Of a stretch of DNA of 64,000 bases, positions 18,755-26,417 are shown one piece after another (the stretch's first letter is position 1; every line of letters starts with the position of its first letter). The stretch is from the NCBI GenBank assembly GCA_050949885.1, contig JBMNGO010000005.1, forward strand, positions 62,001 through 126,000. Reading direction: 5' to 3'. The stretch comes from JBMNGO01 sp050949885. Lineage in GTDB: Bacteria > Bacillota > Syntrophomonadia > Syntrophomonadales > Syntrophomonadaceae. The position numbers were made by a program, and so were the translations under genes. Below the pieces are notes generated by a model. The model was not told the DNA's origin. It saw only the letters and a program-made list of their open reading frames with translations, and searched no databases.

Positions 18755-21700
18755 TCAAGGAAAATCGGGCCAGAACGAGGGCGATCCTTGTGCATCCCAA
18801 AAGGTGATTTGCCGGGCCAATATGCTGATACCTTTTCCGCGTTTCTGGAGGATGCCTTTTATAACCAGCGGAGCTGTCTGTTCAGTAAAGATATAACGAC
18901 CATACTGCATATAAACATCTTCAAAAACAGTAACATCAATAAGCCCGAATTCATCTTCCAGAGAAAGAAAAACCGTTATCTTGCCGCTGCGGGTAGGAGG
19001 ACGATGGGGGCGCAGCAGGAGCCCGGATACCACTACCATGGATCCCGGACGCAGGTTATAAAGGTCCCGGCTGGATTTGATGTTTTGCTTTTTTAGAATG
19101 CTGCGCAAAGCAGCCATAAAGTGGGCCTGGATATCCATGCCCAGCAAACTGTATTCCCAGATCCGTTTTTGCTTGGGCGAATAATCGGGGAGCAGACTGG
19201 GAACCGCATTTTCGAAAAGGACTGGCTGCCCTTGGTCTATCAATTTCTTTTTTTCCAGCCAAATCGGCAAACTGGCCAATAGCTGACGACGATTGGAATA
19301 CAGACTATCCAAAGCACCGCATTTAATAAGGTTCTCTGCTATATCTCGGTGGACGGCGCAGCGCCAAATAAAGTCCTGGGGGGAAGAAAAAGGCCTTTCT
19401 TTACGGGCAGTTATTATAGAATCCAGGCATTGGTTCTCCATGCCTTTTACTTGTTTTAGTCCTATCCTGATGTTTCCTTCCTGAACGGTGAAATCCCGGT
19501 CACTATTATTAATATCCGGCGGAAGAATCAATATCCCTTTACACCGGGCCTCATTGGCGATAATACGAGGGGGATAATACCCCATGGGCTGATTATTAAG
19601 AATAGCCGCATAATATTGGGCTGGATAATGCTTGAGGAGATAGGCGGTTTTAAAGCTGGTGGCAGCAAAGGCAGCGGCATGAGCTTCACAGAAACCATAG
19701 CTGGCATAGCCTTTGATGCAGGCAAAGATTTCCCGGGCAATTTCCTTGTCTATTCCATTATCTATGGCCCGGTTCACAAACTTATCACCTATTTCTTCCA
19801 TCACCTGCTGGGAGCGGGCATGGGTCATTACCCGGCGCAGCTGGTCGGCTTCACCAGCGGTAAAGCCGGCAATAGTCCTGGCTATCTCTATAACCTGTTC
19901 CTGAAATAAAACTACTCCATAAGTCTTATCCAGGATAGGTGCCAGCAAGGGATGCAGATAGGTGATAGCTTCCTTTCCCTGTCTGCGAGCTATGTAAGGT
20001 TCAACCATGTTCCCCTTTATGGGTCCGGGTCTGATAAGGGCCAGGCTGGCTACCATATCCTCCATAGTACGGGCTTCCAACCGGGATTGCAAAGCCCTTT
20101 GAGCGGGACTTTCCAACTGGAATACGCCAATGGTTTTCCCGGCAGCAATCATTTCATAGGTAGCAGGATCATCCAGGGGGATTTTATCATAATTAAAGGA
20201 TTCATCATTCTTCATGATGGAACGGCTGGCATTCTGCACAACTGAAAGAGTGCGCAGTGACAATAGGTCCAGTTTAACCAGTCCCAGTTCTTCAACATCA
20301 TCTTTGTCAAACTGGCAAATGAGGGGTCCCAGAGCAGATCTCTGCAGGGGGGTAAACCTGTTTAAAGAGGTATTGCTGATCACCAGGCCCCCCAGATGCA
20401 TACCCAGGAAGCGGGGGAATCCGGCTACTTTTTCGCACAGATCCAGCAATAGCTCAAAACGTTGTTCTTTTAGCGGGCTGTTGCTTAGTTCCGGTAATTT
20501 ATTGAGGGTATGTCTTATACTATCTGCATAAATATGGGGCAGTTTTTTAGCGATAGTATCAAGTTCTTCAGGCGCAAAACCGAGAGCCTTACCCAAATCC
20601 CTCAAAGCCGAGCGGGCCTTGAAAGTATTATAAGTGGCTACTCGGGCTACCCGGTCATGGCCATACCTGGAATAAACATATTCTATAACCTGACTACGGC
20701 GGCGGGCTTCGAAATCAATATCAATATCAGGAAGCTCAGCCCGCTCAGGACTTATAAAGCGCTCAAACAACAACCCCCGGGCCATAGAATCCACTTCGGT
20801 AATAAAAAGACAGTAAGCTACCAGAGAATCGGCTGCCGAACCCCGGCCTGCATAGCGAATGCCTTGCTGCCGGGCAAAGCGTGCCAGATCCCAGACGACC
20901 AAAAAGTAATCAGCGAAACCCATCTTTTCGATAATCCTCAGCTCATGATCAAGACGCTCCTGGATCGGCCGGGTGAGCCGGGGATAACGTTTCTTAGCCC
21001 CGGCCAGAGTTAAATGGCGCAGGTATTGTGATGCCTTTTGGCCGGGAGGAAGATGGAAACAGGGCAGGTGCTTTTCCGTATAGTCAAATACCGGTTCACA
21101 TTCACCGGCTATTTTTAATGTATTACTGACAGCGCGGAGGCAAGAGCCAAAAAGATCTTGCATAGCCGCCGGAGATTTCATATAATTCTCACCATTTAAA
21201 GGGCGCTCTGGGTGTATATCACTGACCTGGCAAAGGGTGCGCACACAGGTAAGCACATCGTGAAGAATGAAATCAGCATATTCGCAATAATGAACATTAT
21301 TGGTGGCAACAGGATTTATGTGCAGGGTTTCCGCCAATTCTAACAGGCGGTGATTCAGCCAGGTATTGCCGGGCAGAAAATTATTCTGCAGTTCAATATA
21401 AAAATTATCCCGGCCCCAGAGGGAAATATACCAGACCGCTTTTTCATAGGCTTCCTGGTAACGGCCGGTTAAGATAAGGGAAGGGATTTCACCCCGGCGG
21501 CACCCGGAAAGGACAATAACATCCTGAAGTTTTGCCAGCTCCGAATAGTCACAGAGAGGATGGGAACGAGGATTTGACAAATGGGCCTTGGTTAAAAGTG
21601 AGCAAAGGGAGGCATAGCCCCGGGCATTGCGGGCTAAAAGAGTAAGATGAGTCCCATTGACCAGGGTTACTTCTGCGCCCTGGATAGGTTTAATCCCGGC

Positions 21701-21868
21701 CTGGGCAGCAGCCCGGGAGAATTTAACGGCAGCGCAAACATTATTATGATCAGTAATAGCCAGAGCCGGCATTTGCAGCCGGGCAGCCTGCTTCACCATC
21801 TTTTCCACAGAGCTGCTCCCGTCTAAAAAAGAGAAGGAACTGTGGGCGTGTAAATGAACAAAGCTCAT
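18755..21868 (-). CDS. dnaE2: DnaE2-like error-prone DNA polymerase III alpha subunit
   Basis: 1037 residues, about 100-130 shorter than replicative DnaE1. N-terminal PHP domain (FVHLHAHSSFSFLDGSSS, then AITDHNNVCAAVKF). Family C palm with GRGSAADSLVAY near 345 and PDIDIDFE (two catalytic Asp) near 378-384; finger/thumb and HhH regions follow, with an OB fold close to the end (VVVSGLLLRPHRPPTRSGK and FLSLEDEFG), the usual DnaE2 ending. Last gene of the imuB operon, 18 bases after the DUF6504-like gene. The pairing with an ImuB-like protein and a LexA-type promoter makes a translesion role much more likely than a replicative one. Confidence 0.85.
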   Translation of the reverse strand: MSFVHLHAHSSFSFLDGSSSVEKMVKQAARLQMPALAITDHNNVCAAVKFSRAAAQAGIKPIQGAEVTLVNGTHLTLLARNARGYASLCSLLTKAHLSNPRSHPLCDYSELAKLQDVIVLSGCRRGEIPSLILTGRYQEAYEKAVWYISLWGRDNFYIELQNNFLPGNTWLNHRLLELAETLHINPVATNNVHYCEYADFILHDVLTCVRTLCQVSDIHPERPLNGENYMKSPAAMQDLFGSCLRAVSNTLKIAGECEPVFDYTEKHLPCFHLPPGQKASQYLRHLTLAGAKKRYPRLTRPIQERLDHELRIIEKMGFADYFLVVWDLARFARQQGIRYAGRGSAADSLVAYCLFITEVDSMARGLLFERFISPERAELPDIDIDFEARRRSQVIEYVYSRYGHDRVARVATYNTFKARSALRDLGKALGFAPEELDTIAKKLPHIYADSIRHTLNKLPELSNSPLKEQRFELLLDLCEKVAGFPRFLGMHLGGLVISNTSLNRFTPLQRSALGPLICQFDKDDVEELGLVKLDLLSLRTLSVVQNASRSIMKNDESFNYDKIPLDDPATYEMIAAGKTIGVFQLESPAQRALQSRLEARTMEDMVASLALIRPGPIKGNMVEPYIARRQGKEAITYLHPLLAPILDKTYGVVLFQEQVIEIARTIAGFTAGEADQLRRVMTHARSQQVMEEIGDKFVNRAIDNGIDKEIAREIFACIKGYASYGFCEAHAAAFAATSFKTAYLLKHYPAQYYAAILNNQPMGYYPPRIIANEARCKGILILPPDINNSDRDFTVQEGNIRIGLKQVKGMENQCLDSIITARKERPFSSPQDFIWRCAVHRDIAENLIKCGALDSLYSNRRQLLASLPIWLEKKKLIDQGQPVLFENAVPSLLPDYSPKQKRIWEYSLLGMDIQAHFMAALRSILKKQNIKSSRDLYNLRPGSMVVVSGLLLRPHRPPTRSGKITVFLSLEDEFGLIDVTVFEDVYMQYGRYIFTEQTAPLVIKGILQKRGKGISILARQITFWDAQGSPSFWPDFP

Positions 21869-21886
21869 TATCTAAAGCCCCTTTTG

Positions 21887-22141
21887 TTAATCATAAATTT
21901 TATAAATAAACCAGGAACCGGAAGCAAGTTCTTTAAATATTTCCATAATGGCTCCATCCTGGCAGGCAATGCGGTAAAAGGCTTTCTCACTTTCTCCTTC
22001 CCACCAGCAGCCGGTATCATGCCAGTATTCCAATACATCAGTTATCTTGGCCAGATAATTGTTTAGCTTGATTTTGACCGGTTTATCCTCCTGATCGCAG
22101 TAAACTTCAAGGGGCAAGGAAGTAAGCTTACTTATGGTCAT
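21887..22141 (-). CDS. DUF6504-like small protein of the mutasome operon
   Basis: 84 residues: a start like LEVYCDQEDKPVKIKLNNY, then VLEYWHDTGCWWEGESEKAFYRI and, at the end, SGSWFIYKIYD. In actinobacteria this 'WxDTGxWWEGExE...W.lY..YD' pattern is the DUF6504 protein or domain found next to or fused with ImuB. It is encoded 15 bases after imuB and 18 bases before dnaE2, so the three form one operon. No known activity; inferred to be an accessory factor of the translesion complex. Confidence 0.75.
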   Translation of the reverse strand: MTISKLTSLPLEVYCDQEDKPVKIKLNNYLAKITDVLEYWHDTGCWWEGESEKAFYRIACQDGAIMEIFKELASGSWFIYKIYD

Positions 22142-22156
22142 CCATCTCCTTATCTT

Positions 22157-23176
22157 TTAATAGCGCCAGGGGTCCCAAAGAGCCAGCACCTTTTCGCGCC
22201 GGTTAACATTAAGGCCTTGCCCTATTTTCCCCGGAAAGCGGGCCTGGAGCCCGGTTAGAACTGCCTTTGTGTCTTCTTTGGGATTATGGGCAGCACGGTT
22301 GGTGAAAAGATCTTGCTGCATAAACTGTAATGGCTCTATTTCTCCCAGATAAATGCGAATTTCGGATAAAGGTCGGGTAAGCTCAAAGAGCCTCAGAAGT
22401 CCCTGCAGTATGTAATAAAGTTCTTTACTGGAGGAACATTGATGGTTCAAGGTCCGGTGTTCAATTGATTTTTCCCAACCATCGAAGAGTTCCAGGCTGA
22501 TCCGCCGGCAGCCGGCGTGCTGCCTGGCTAGCCTAGTACTCAATTTAAGGGTGGCTTTCTCCAGAACCTGCTCGATTTCCAGCTGATTGGATGTTTCCCG
22601 TTCAAAACAATGGGGATAGATTATCTGCCGGGGAGGGTACAAACCCAGTACCGGGGCAGAGTCCATACCCTGGCTGTATCGAGCTAACAAATAGGCATTT
22701 TTCCTGGCCAGAGAGAAGAACTTTTCCGAATCCATGGCAGCGATTTCACCTACCGTAGAAAAACCCAGGCGGGACAACTGGCCAAGGATGCCAGGCGTGA
22801 GGGGGTAAAATTCATCCAAGGGCAGGGATGCCATAAATCCAGCCTCTCTTCCCGGAAAAACCTGTACTATCCGGATTTGTTTTAATGAAAATATGCGGTA
22901 AAGGGGAGATTTTGCATCATGCCCGGGAAGGGACCGGCGGGTGGCAGCAATCCGCGCCACCAGCTTATTGCTGGCCCAGCCCAGGGAAATAGTCTTTCTC
23001 GGAGTAAGAACGTGGCCCATATCTCTAACCATCTCGTTTAACCCCTCGCAGCCGCTCAAGTCCAGAAAAGCCCCGCAGTTGTCAACAGGTTCAACTAAAG
23101 GAGTATATTTGCTGCCGATTTTTAATAATTTGTCTTGATTATCAGGGCCAGCCGCAATATAAAAAATGCTGCGCAT
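22157..23176 (-). CDS. imuB: ImuB-like Y-family polymerase protein, predicted inactive
   Basis: 339 residues related to Y-family polymerases. The usual first motif (D-x-D-x-F-F-x-x-V-E) is absent: the protein begins MRSIFYIAAGPDNQD. The second motif, normally S-x-D-E-A-F-L-D, reads VDNCGAFLDLSG, so both catalytic carboxylates are replaced. The later palm/thumb (ISLGWASNKLVARIAA, FFSLARKNAYLLARYSQG) and little-finger region (ISLELFDGW) are present. This is the ImuB pattern: a non-catalytic adaptor that brings DnaE2 to the beta clamp. ATG behind AAGGTGA. The promoter carries a LexA-type box. An imuA (RecA-like) gene is not nearby. Confidence 0.82.
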   Translation of the reverse strand: MRSIFYIAAGPDNQDKLLKIGSKYTPLVEPVDNCGAFLDLSGCEGLNEMVRDMGHVLTPRKTISLGWASNKLVARIAATRRSLPGHDAKSPLYRIFSLKQIRIVQVFPGREAGFMASLPLDEFYPLTPGILGQLSRLGFSTVGEIAAMDSEKFFSLARKNAYLLARYSQGMDSAPVLGLYPPRQIIYPHCFERETSNQLEIEQVLEKATLKLSTRLARQHAGCRRISLELFDGWEKSIEHRTLNHQCSSSKELYYILQGLLRLFELTRPLSEIRIYLGEIEPLQFMQQDLFTNRAAHNPKEDTKAVLTGLQARFPGKIGQGLNVNRREKVLALWDPWRY

Positions 23177-23207
23177 TTAATCACCTTACATCTTAGTATG
23201 TAATAAT

Positions 23208-23236
23208 ATACTAAAACCAAACAAATGTTCTGTCAA
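23208..23236 (-). promoter_or_regulatory. imuB operon promoter with SOS (LexA) box
   Basis: On the minus strand: TTGACA (-35, 23231-23236), exactly 17 bases, TAGTAT (-10, 23208-23213), 32 bases before the imuB start. The spacer starts with GAAC-ATTT-GTTT (full site AGAACATTTGTTTG, 23218-23231), which fits the Firmicute LexA consensus GAAC-N4-GTTY. A LexA dimer here would block the -35/-10 region. An inverted repeat TTAGTAT/ATACTAA covers the -10 (23193-23214). Confidence 0.8.
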
Positions 23237-23374
23237 AAGTATAATGATGGTAAAAAGGCTTTAAAAACAGGAAGATTATTGAATAATAGCGATATCAGAG
23301 TGACGGAATGTGAACATATTGGCCAAGATTTAAATATTATAACCAGAAGGTAATAGTAAAGGAGCATGGTTTTA

Positions 23375-24190
23375 GTGGCATTTACCTCCCGGTTATTAAA
23401 GTTGAAAAAAGTCCCTCTTAAAGGTCCCGATGTTTTGGAAGTCCAGGAAAGGCTGCAAGAAAGAGGTTTTTACGGGGAAAAACCCGATGGCATTTTTGAT
23501 GAAAAAACCCAGGCTGCTTTAAAAAGTTTTCAGAAGGCATACGGATTAACCCCGGACGGCGTGGTAGGGTCTGAAACCTGGAGGCAGCTCTATAAAGAGG
23601 AAAAAGTATTTAAAGTTTTAGCCAGCCAGGAAGAAATAATAATAGACATAAACAGAAGGGTTTTGATTTTTAATTCTCCTCATTTTACAAAGATTTATCC
23701 GGTTGCAGTGGGCAAAGCCAGTACCCCAACTCCCTTGGGCAACTGGCGGATAGTACAAAAAGCGGTGGATCCAGGGGGGCCTTTCGGAGTCAGATGGATG
23801 CGCTTGAGCGTTCCCTTTGGCGGATACGGGGTGCATGGAACCAATAATCCCAAATCAATAGGAAGGGCAGTCAGTAATGGCTGCGTAAGGCTGTATAATG
23901 AGGATGTTATTGAAGTATACAACCGAACCCCCATTGGGACTCCGGTAACCATTATAGGTAAAGCATACGCCAATCGAATTCTGCAACTGGGCACTGAAGG
24001 CACGGATGTAGAGGAAGTGCAGAGGATGTTAAGAAGGCTCGGCTATTACCGGGGTAAACTGGATGGTTCTTTTGGGCCGTTTACGGAAAATGCCGTAAAA
24101 GCTTTTCAAACCTCAAGAAACCTTAACCCTGACGGCATTGTGGGCCCCAATACCCTAACCGCTTTACAACAGGCTTATGCCGCCCGATAG
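23375..24190 (+). CDS. L,D-transpeptidase (YkuD) flanked by peptidoglycan-binding domains
   Basis: 271 residues. Two PG_binding_1 domains, one at each end (DVLEVQERLQERGFYGEKPDG and DVEEVQRMLRRLGYYRGKLDG), surround a YkuD domain with the catalytic motif HGTNNPKSIG...SNGCVRL (His and Cys at residues 150-170). It would form 3-3 cross-links or anchor proteins in the wall; in spore-formers such enzymes are often coat- or cortex-associated. No signal peptide is visible. ATG at 23366 is only 1 base after AAGGAG, so the GTG at 23375 (10 bases after it) is the more likely start. Confidence 0.88.
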   Translation: MAFTSRLLKLKKVPLKGPDVLEVQERLQERGFYGEKPDGIFDEKTQAALKSFQKAYGLTPDGVVGSETWRQLYKEEKVFKVLASQEEIIIDINRRVLIFNSPHFTKIYPVAVGKASTPTPLGNWRIVQKAVDPGGPFGVRWMRLSVPFGGYGVHGTNNPKSIGRAVSNGCVRLYNEDVIEVYNRTPIGTPVTIIGKAYANRILQLGTEGTDVEEVQRMLRRLGYYRGKLDGSFGPFTENAVKAFQTSRNLNPDGIVGPNTLTALQQAYAAR

Positions 24191-24353
24191 CTGAATCAAA
24201 TCACGGGAACCTGGCTGCTAGTTCCCCTTTGTGCTAGTCTGCTATACTCGCGACCGTTGGCCAGGCATGGTAACGTAGACTGGGAGCAAGTGCATTTGCA
24301 TGCATGGACTTTTTAGTGGACTGGGCCTGTTTCCGGGTTTTGGCGACCAGAAC

Positions 24354-24394
24354 AAAAAGGAAACGGGGCTTGTAAATAACCCCATTTCCTTTTT
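24354..24394. terminator. Bidirectional terminator between YkuD and Dps-like genes
   Basis: 14 paired bases with one mismatch (AAAAAGGAAA-C-GGGG with CCCC-A-TTTCCTTTTT), 11-base loop; A-run before and T-run after make it work on both strands. The 160 bases before it hold several short inverted repeats but nothing I can name. Confidence 0.8.
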
Positions 24395-24414
24395 AGTTGG
24401 AAAATCAAATGTAC

Positions 24415-25161
24415 TTACTGCAGCTTATTGGTATTGCTTATGTTACCATCTCTGACCATGTTTGCAGTGTCGCGGGAAATCAGGTGCTGCATACCCCTTA
24501 CCAGTGTGTCGTCTTCCAGTATGCTCCACAGGTGATAACCTAAATCTTCCCGGTCCAGCAAGACTTCCTGAAGAACTTCGGCAGTCCCCCAGTCCTTGAG
24601 AGTATGAGCTCTATCAATAGTTTTTCTCATCATGTCCTGTAATTTCAACTCATGTTCAAGATCGTTGCGGATGAAATCCCTCATCGTATAACGGCCTTCC
24701 ACTTCGTGCTTAATATAGGAAAGATCATGCTGGGTAATGGGATGGGCCGTAGGTACGCTGCCCAAACGGGCTATCCGTTCACCGATTTTATCAATATGTT
24801 CAATGGTTTTATCACGGTGTTCATCAAGCAGATGATGCAGGCTGAGGAAAGATTCTGCCCCCTCTGTCAACCAGTGGTGTTTATTATACTGGTGCAAAGC
24901 TACCGTAAGTGCACATTGGTGGTCATCAAGCATGAGCGCCATCTCATGGCGAACTTCAAAGGGCAGGCTGATTCCGCAACCGGCTCTTCTAGTGGTCCTG
25001 GGCTCCTGGCGTAAAACCATATGGTGACTGGAAGTGTGCCCGGGCATTTTGGAATCAAGCCCCGACTTGCTCAGGTTAAATTTACCCTCAAAATTGGTCA
25101 TGCTTTGAGCGATCAGGTTTTGGTCAACCTGTGGAGGGGTTTGGGTATTAGGGTTCGGCAT
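24415..25161 (-). CDS. Dps/ferritin-like protein with N-terminal extension
   Basis: 248 residues. The middle (residues 85-165) has the four-helix Dps pattern: NKHHWLTEGAESFLSLHHLLDEHRDKTIEHIDKIGERIARLGS, with the His and the H-x-x-x-D/E ferroxidase-like residues of Dps, then PTAHP. The first 60 residues (PNPNTQTPPQVDQNLIAQSM...) are an extension of unknown role. Dps proteins store iron and protect DNA. GAAAGGTGA stands before the ATG. It is divergent from cas6, with an inverted repeat between them. Confidence 0.72.
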   Translation of the reverse strand: MPNPNTQTPPQVDQNLIAQSMTNFEGKFNLSKSGLDSKMPGHTSSHHMVLRQEPRTTRRAGCGISLPFEVRHEMALMLDDHQCALTVALHQYNKHHWLTEGAESFLSLHHLLDEHRDKTIEHIDKIGERIARLGSVPTAHPITQHDLSYIKHEVEGRYTMRDFIRNDLEHELKLQDMMRKTIDRAHTLKDWGTAEVLQEVLLDREDLGYHLWSILEDDTLVRGMQHLISRDTANMVRDGNISNTNKLQ

Positions 25162-25265
25162 GAGTCATCACCTTTCGTTTTTTCTTATTATTTGAGAAAA
25201 ATGGTTAATTATACATTTTGCTTTTGATTATTATGGTTATCAGGTGTTTTAAAAGGCCGTTAAAA

Positions 25266-25309
25266 GCAATTTGCAGTTCAAGTTAGTTATTGAACATATT
25301 GCAAATTGC
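25266..25309. repeat. Long inverted repeat between Dps-like gene and cas6
   Basis: GCAATTTGCA (25266-25275) is the perfect inverse of TGCAAATTGC (25300-25309), and inside it GTTCAA (25276-25281) pairs with TTGAAC (25290-25295). It sits in the 320-base gap between divergent genes, so it may be an operator or a hairpin in either leader. No other feature is seen in that gap. Confidence 0.6.
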
Positions 25310-25482
25310 AACTTTTATTTGTCATTGCAAGGCATGGTTATCCAGAAACATTTCACTAGCGTTTAGTATGTGTCGAACTGGGTTGATTAATCTTGGTTGT
25401 TTGAAGGAAGTACTAAGTTTTGGGAAGGAAATGTAAAAAAATCATAGAATTAACTATATTAAATAATACTGGGAGAAAATAT

Positions 25483-26248
25483 ATGAGATTGAAAATAAAA
25501 ATCGAATCAAGTGGGCCCATAATTTTGCCCCGGTCATATAACCATGTTTTACAGGCCTGGCTGTATAAACAGATATCTGACCCTGCTTACCGGTTATTCC
25601 TGCATAATGAAGGATACCGCTATGAAAATAGAACCTTTCGCCTCTTCACCTTTTCCCGCCTGCAAGGTTCCTGGAAGGTTGATAAGGAGAATAAGCAAAT
25701 CATTTTTGATAGTCCAGTGTATATCCAAATAGCTTCACCTTTATCACCTTTTATGCAGCAGATAGCTATGTCCATACTGATGGGGGAGAAATCCTTCTGG
25801 GGCAAAAATGAAATTAGTGTTACCGGTGTAGAGATCTTAAACGACACCTTACCAAATAATAAACGTATTTGGAAAGTTCGTACCCTATCTCCGATAGTCA
25901 CATACAGCACCCTGATGGAAGGTGAAAAGAAAACTACCCGTTATTACCGTCCTGATGAATCATCTTTCCAGACTCTAATAATAGATAATCTTCGTAAAAA
26001 AGCCGACCTATTACAGGGATACTATCCCAATGATTATCCAGCTCTCAAAGGGGATTTTGTGATACGGCCTTTGTTTAGCCCATTAAAAAAAGGTTCCACA
26101 GCCCTTTATTATAAGGATTTTTTTATCAAGGGTTATATGGGAGATTTTGAATTAGAGTGTAGCCGAGAGGTGGGTGAAAGTAGCCTTGGATACCGGCCTG
26201 GGGGCCAAAAACGCGCAGGGGCTGGGTATGGTGGAGCTTACTAAATAA
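25483..26248 (+). CDS. cas6: Cas6 crRNA-processing endoribonuclease (C-terminal frameshift)
   Basis: About 254 residues from the ATG at 25483 (GGGAG 7 bases upstream); the frame extends to 25420 but without family resemblance. Cas6 cuts pre-crRNA within the repeat, leaving an 8-nt 5' handle. Ferredoxin-like folds: MRLKIKIESSGPIILPRSYNHVLQAWLY at the start, typical of Cas6. The family's Gly-rich loop near the C-terminus is in another frame: read in the main frame the end is RPGGQKRAGAGYGGAY (stop 26242-26244), but one base on it reads LGAKNAQGLGMVELTK with stop at 26246-26248, a perfect Cas6 ending. So one base is extra or two are missing near 26195. As written the protein would lose its RNA-binding loop. 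Confidence 0.85.
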
Positions 26249-26313
26249 GGGAAAAAATTGCAAACATTTATTGACATTTAGAAAACAATAGAATACTACA
26301 GTGGTATATATTA

Positions 26314-26395
26314 CTATGATTGTTAATTAATAGCATTACCTACTAGGAATTGAAACCTATGGTTGTTAATTGGATAGTACCTATGAGGATTCATC
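26314..26395 (+). ncRNA. CreR/CreA-like mini repeat-spacer guide RNA upstream of cas8b
   Basis: A pseudo-repeat at 26327-26356 matches 18 of the last 20 bases of the array repeat, including the complete 3' handle ATTGAAAC. It is followed by a 15-base pseudo-spacer CTATGGTTGTTAATT (26357-26371), then a second, more worn pseudo-repeat (26372-26395, GGATAGTACCTATGAGGATT). The pseudo-spacer is the same as 26314-26328 (CTATGATTGTTAATT) except at position 6. That target lies just after an extended -10 element (TGGTATATA, 26302-26310) and is preceded by TTA, a plausible type I-B PAM. Established knowledge: Cas-regulating RNAs (CreR) guide Cascade to cas promoters through short matches, and every sixth crRNA position does not pair. 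Inference: autorepression of cas8b-cas2. Confidence 0.65.
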
Positions 26396-26417
26396 TTGGT
26401 AATGGAGGTGAGACGAA

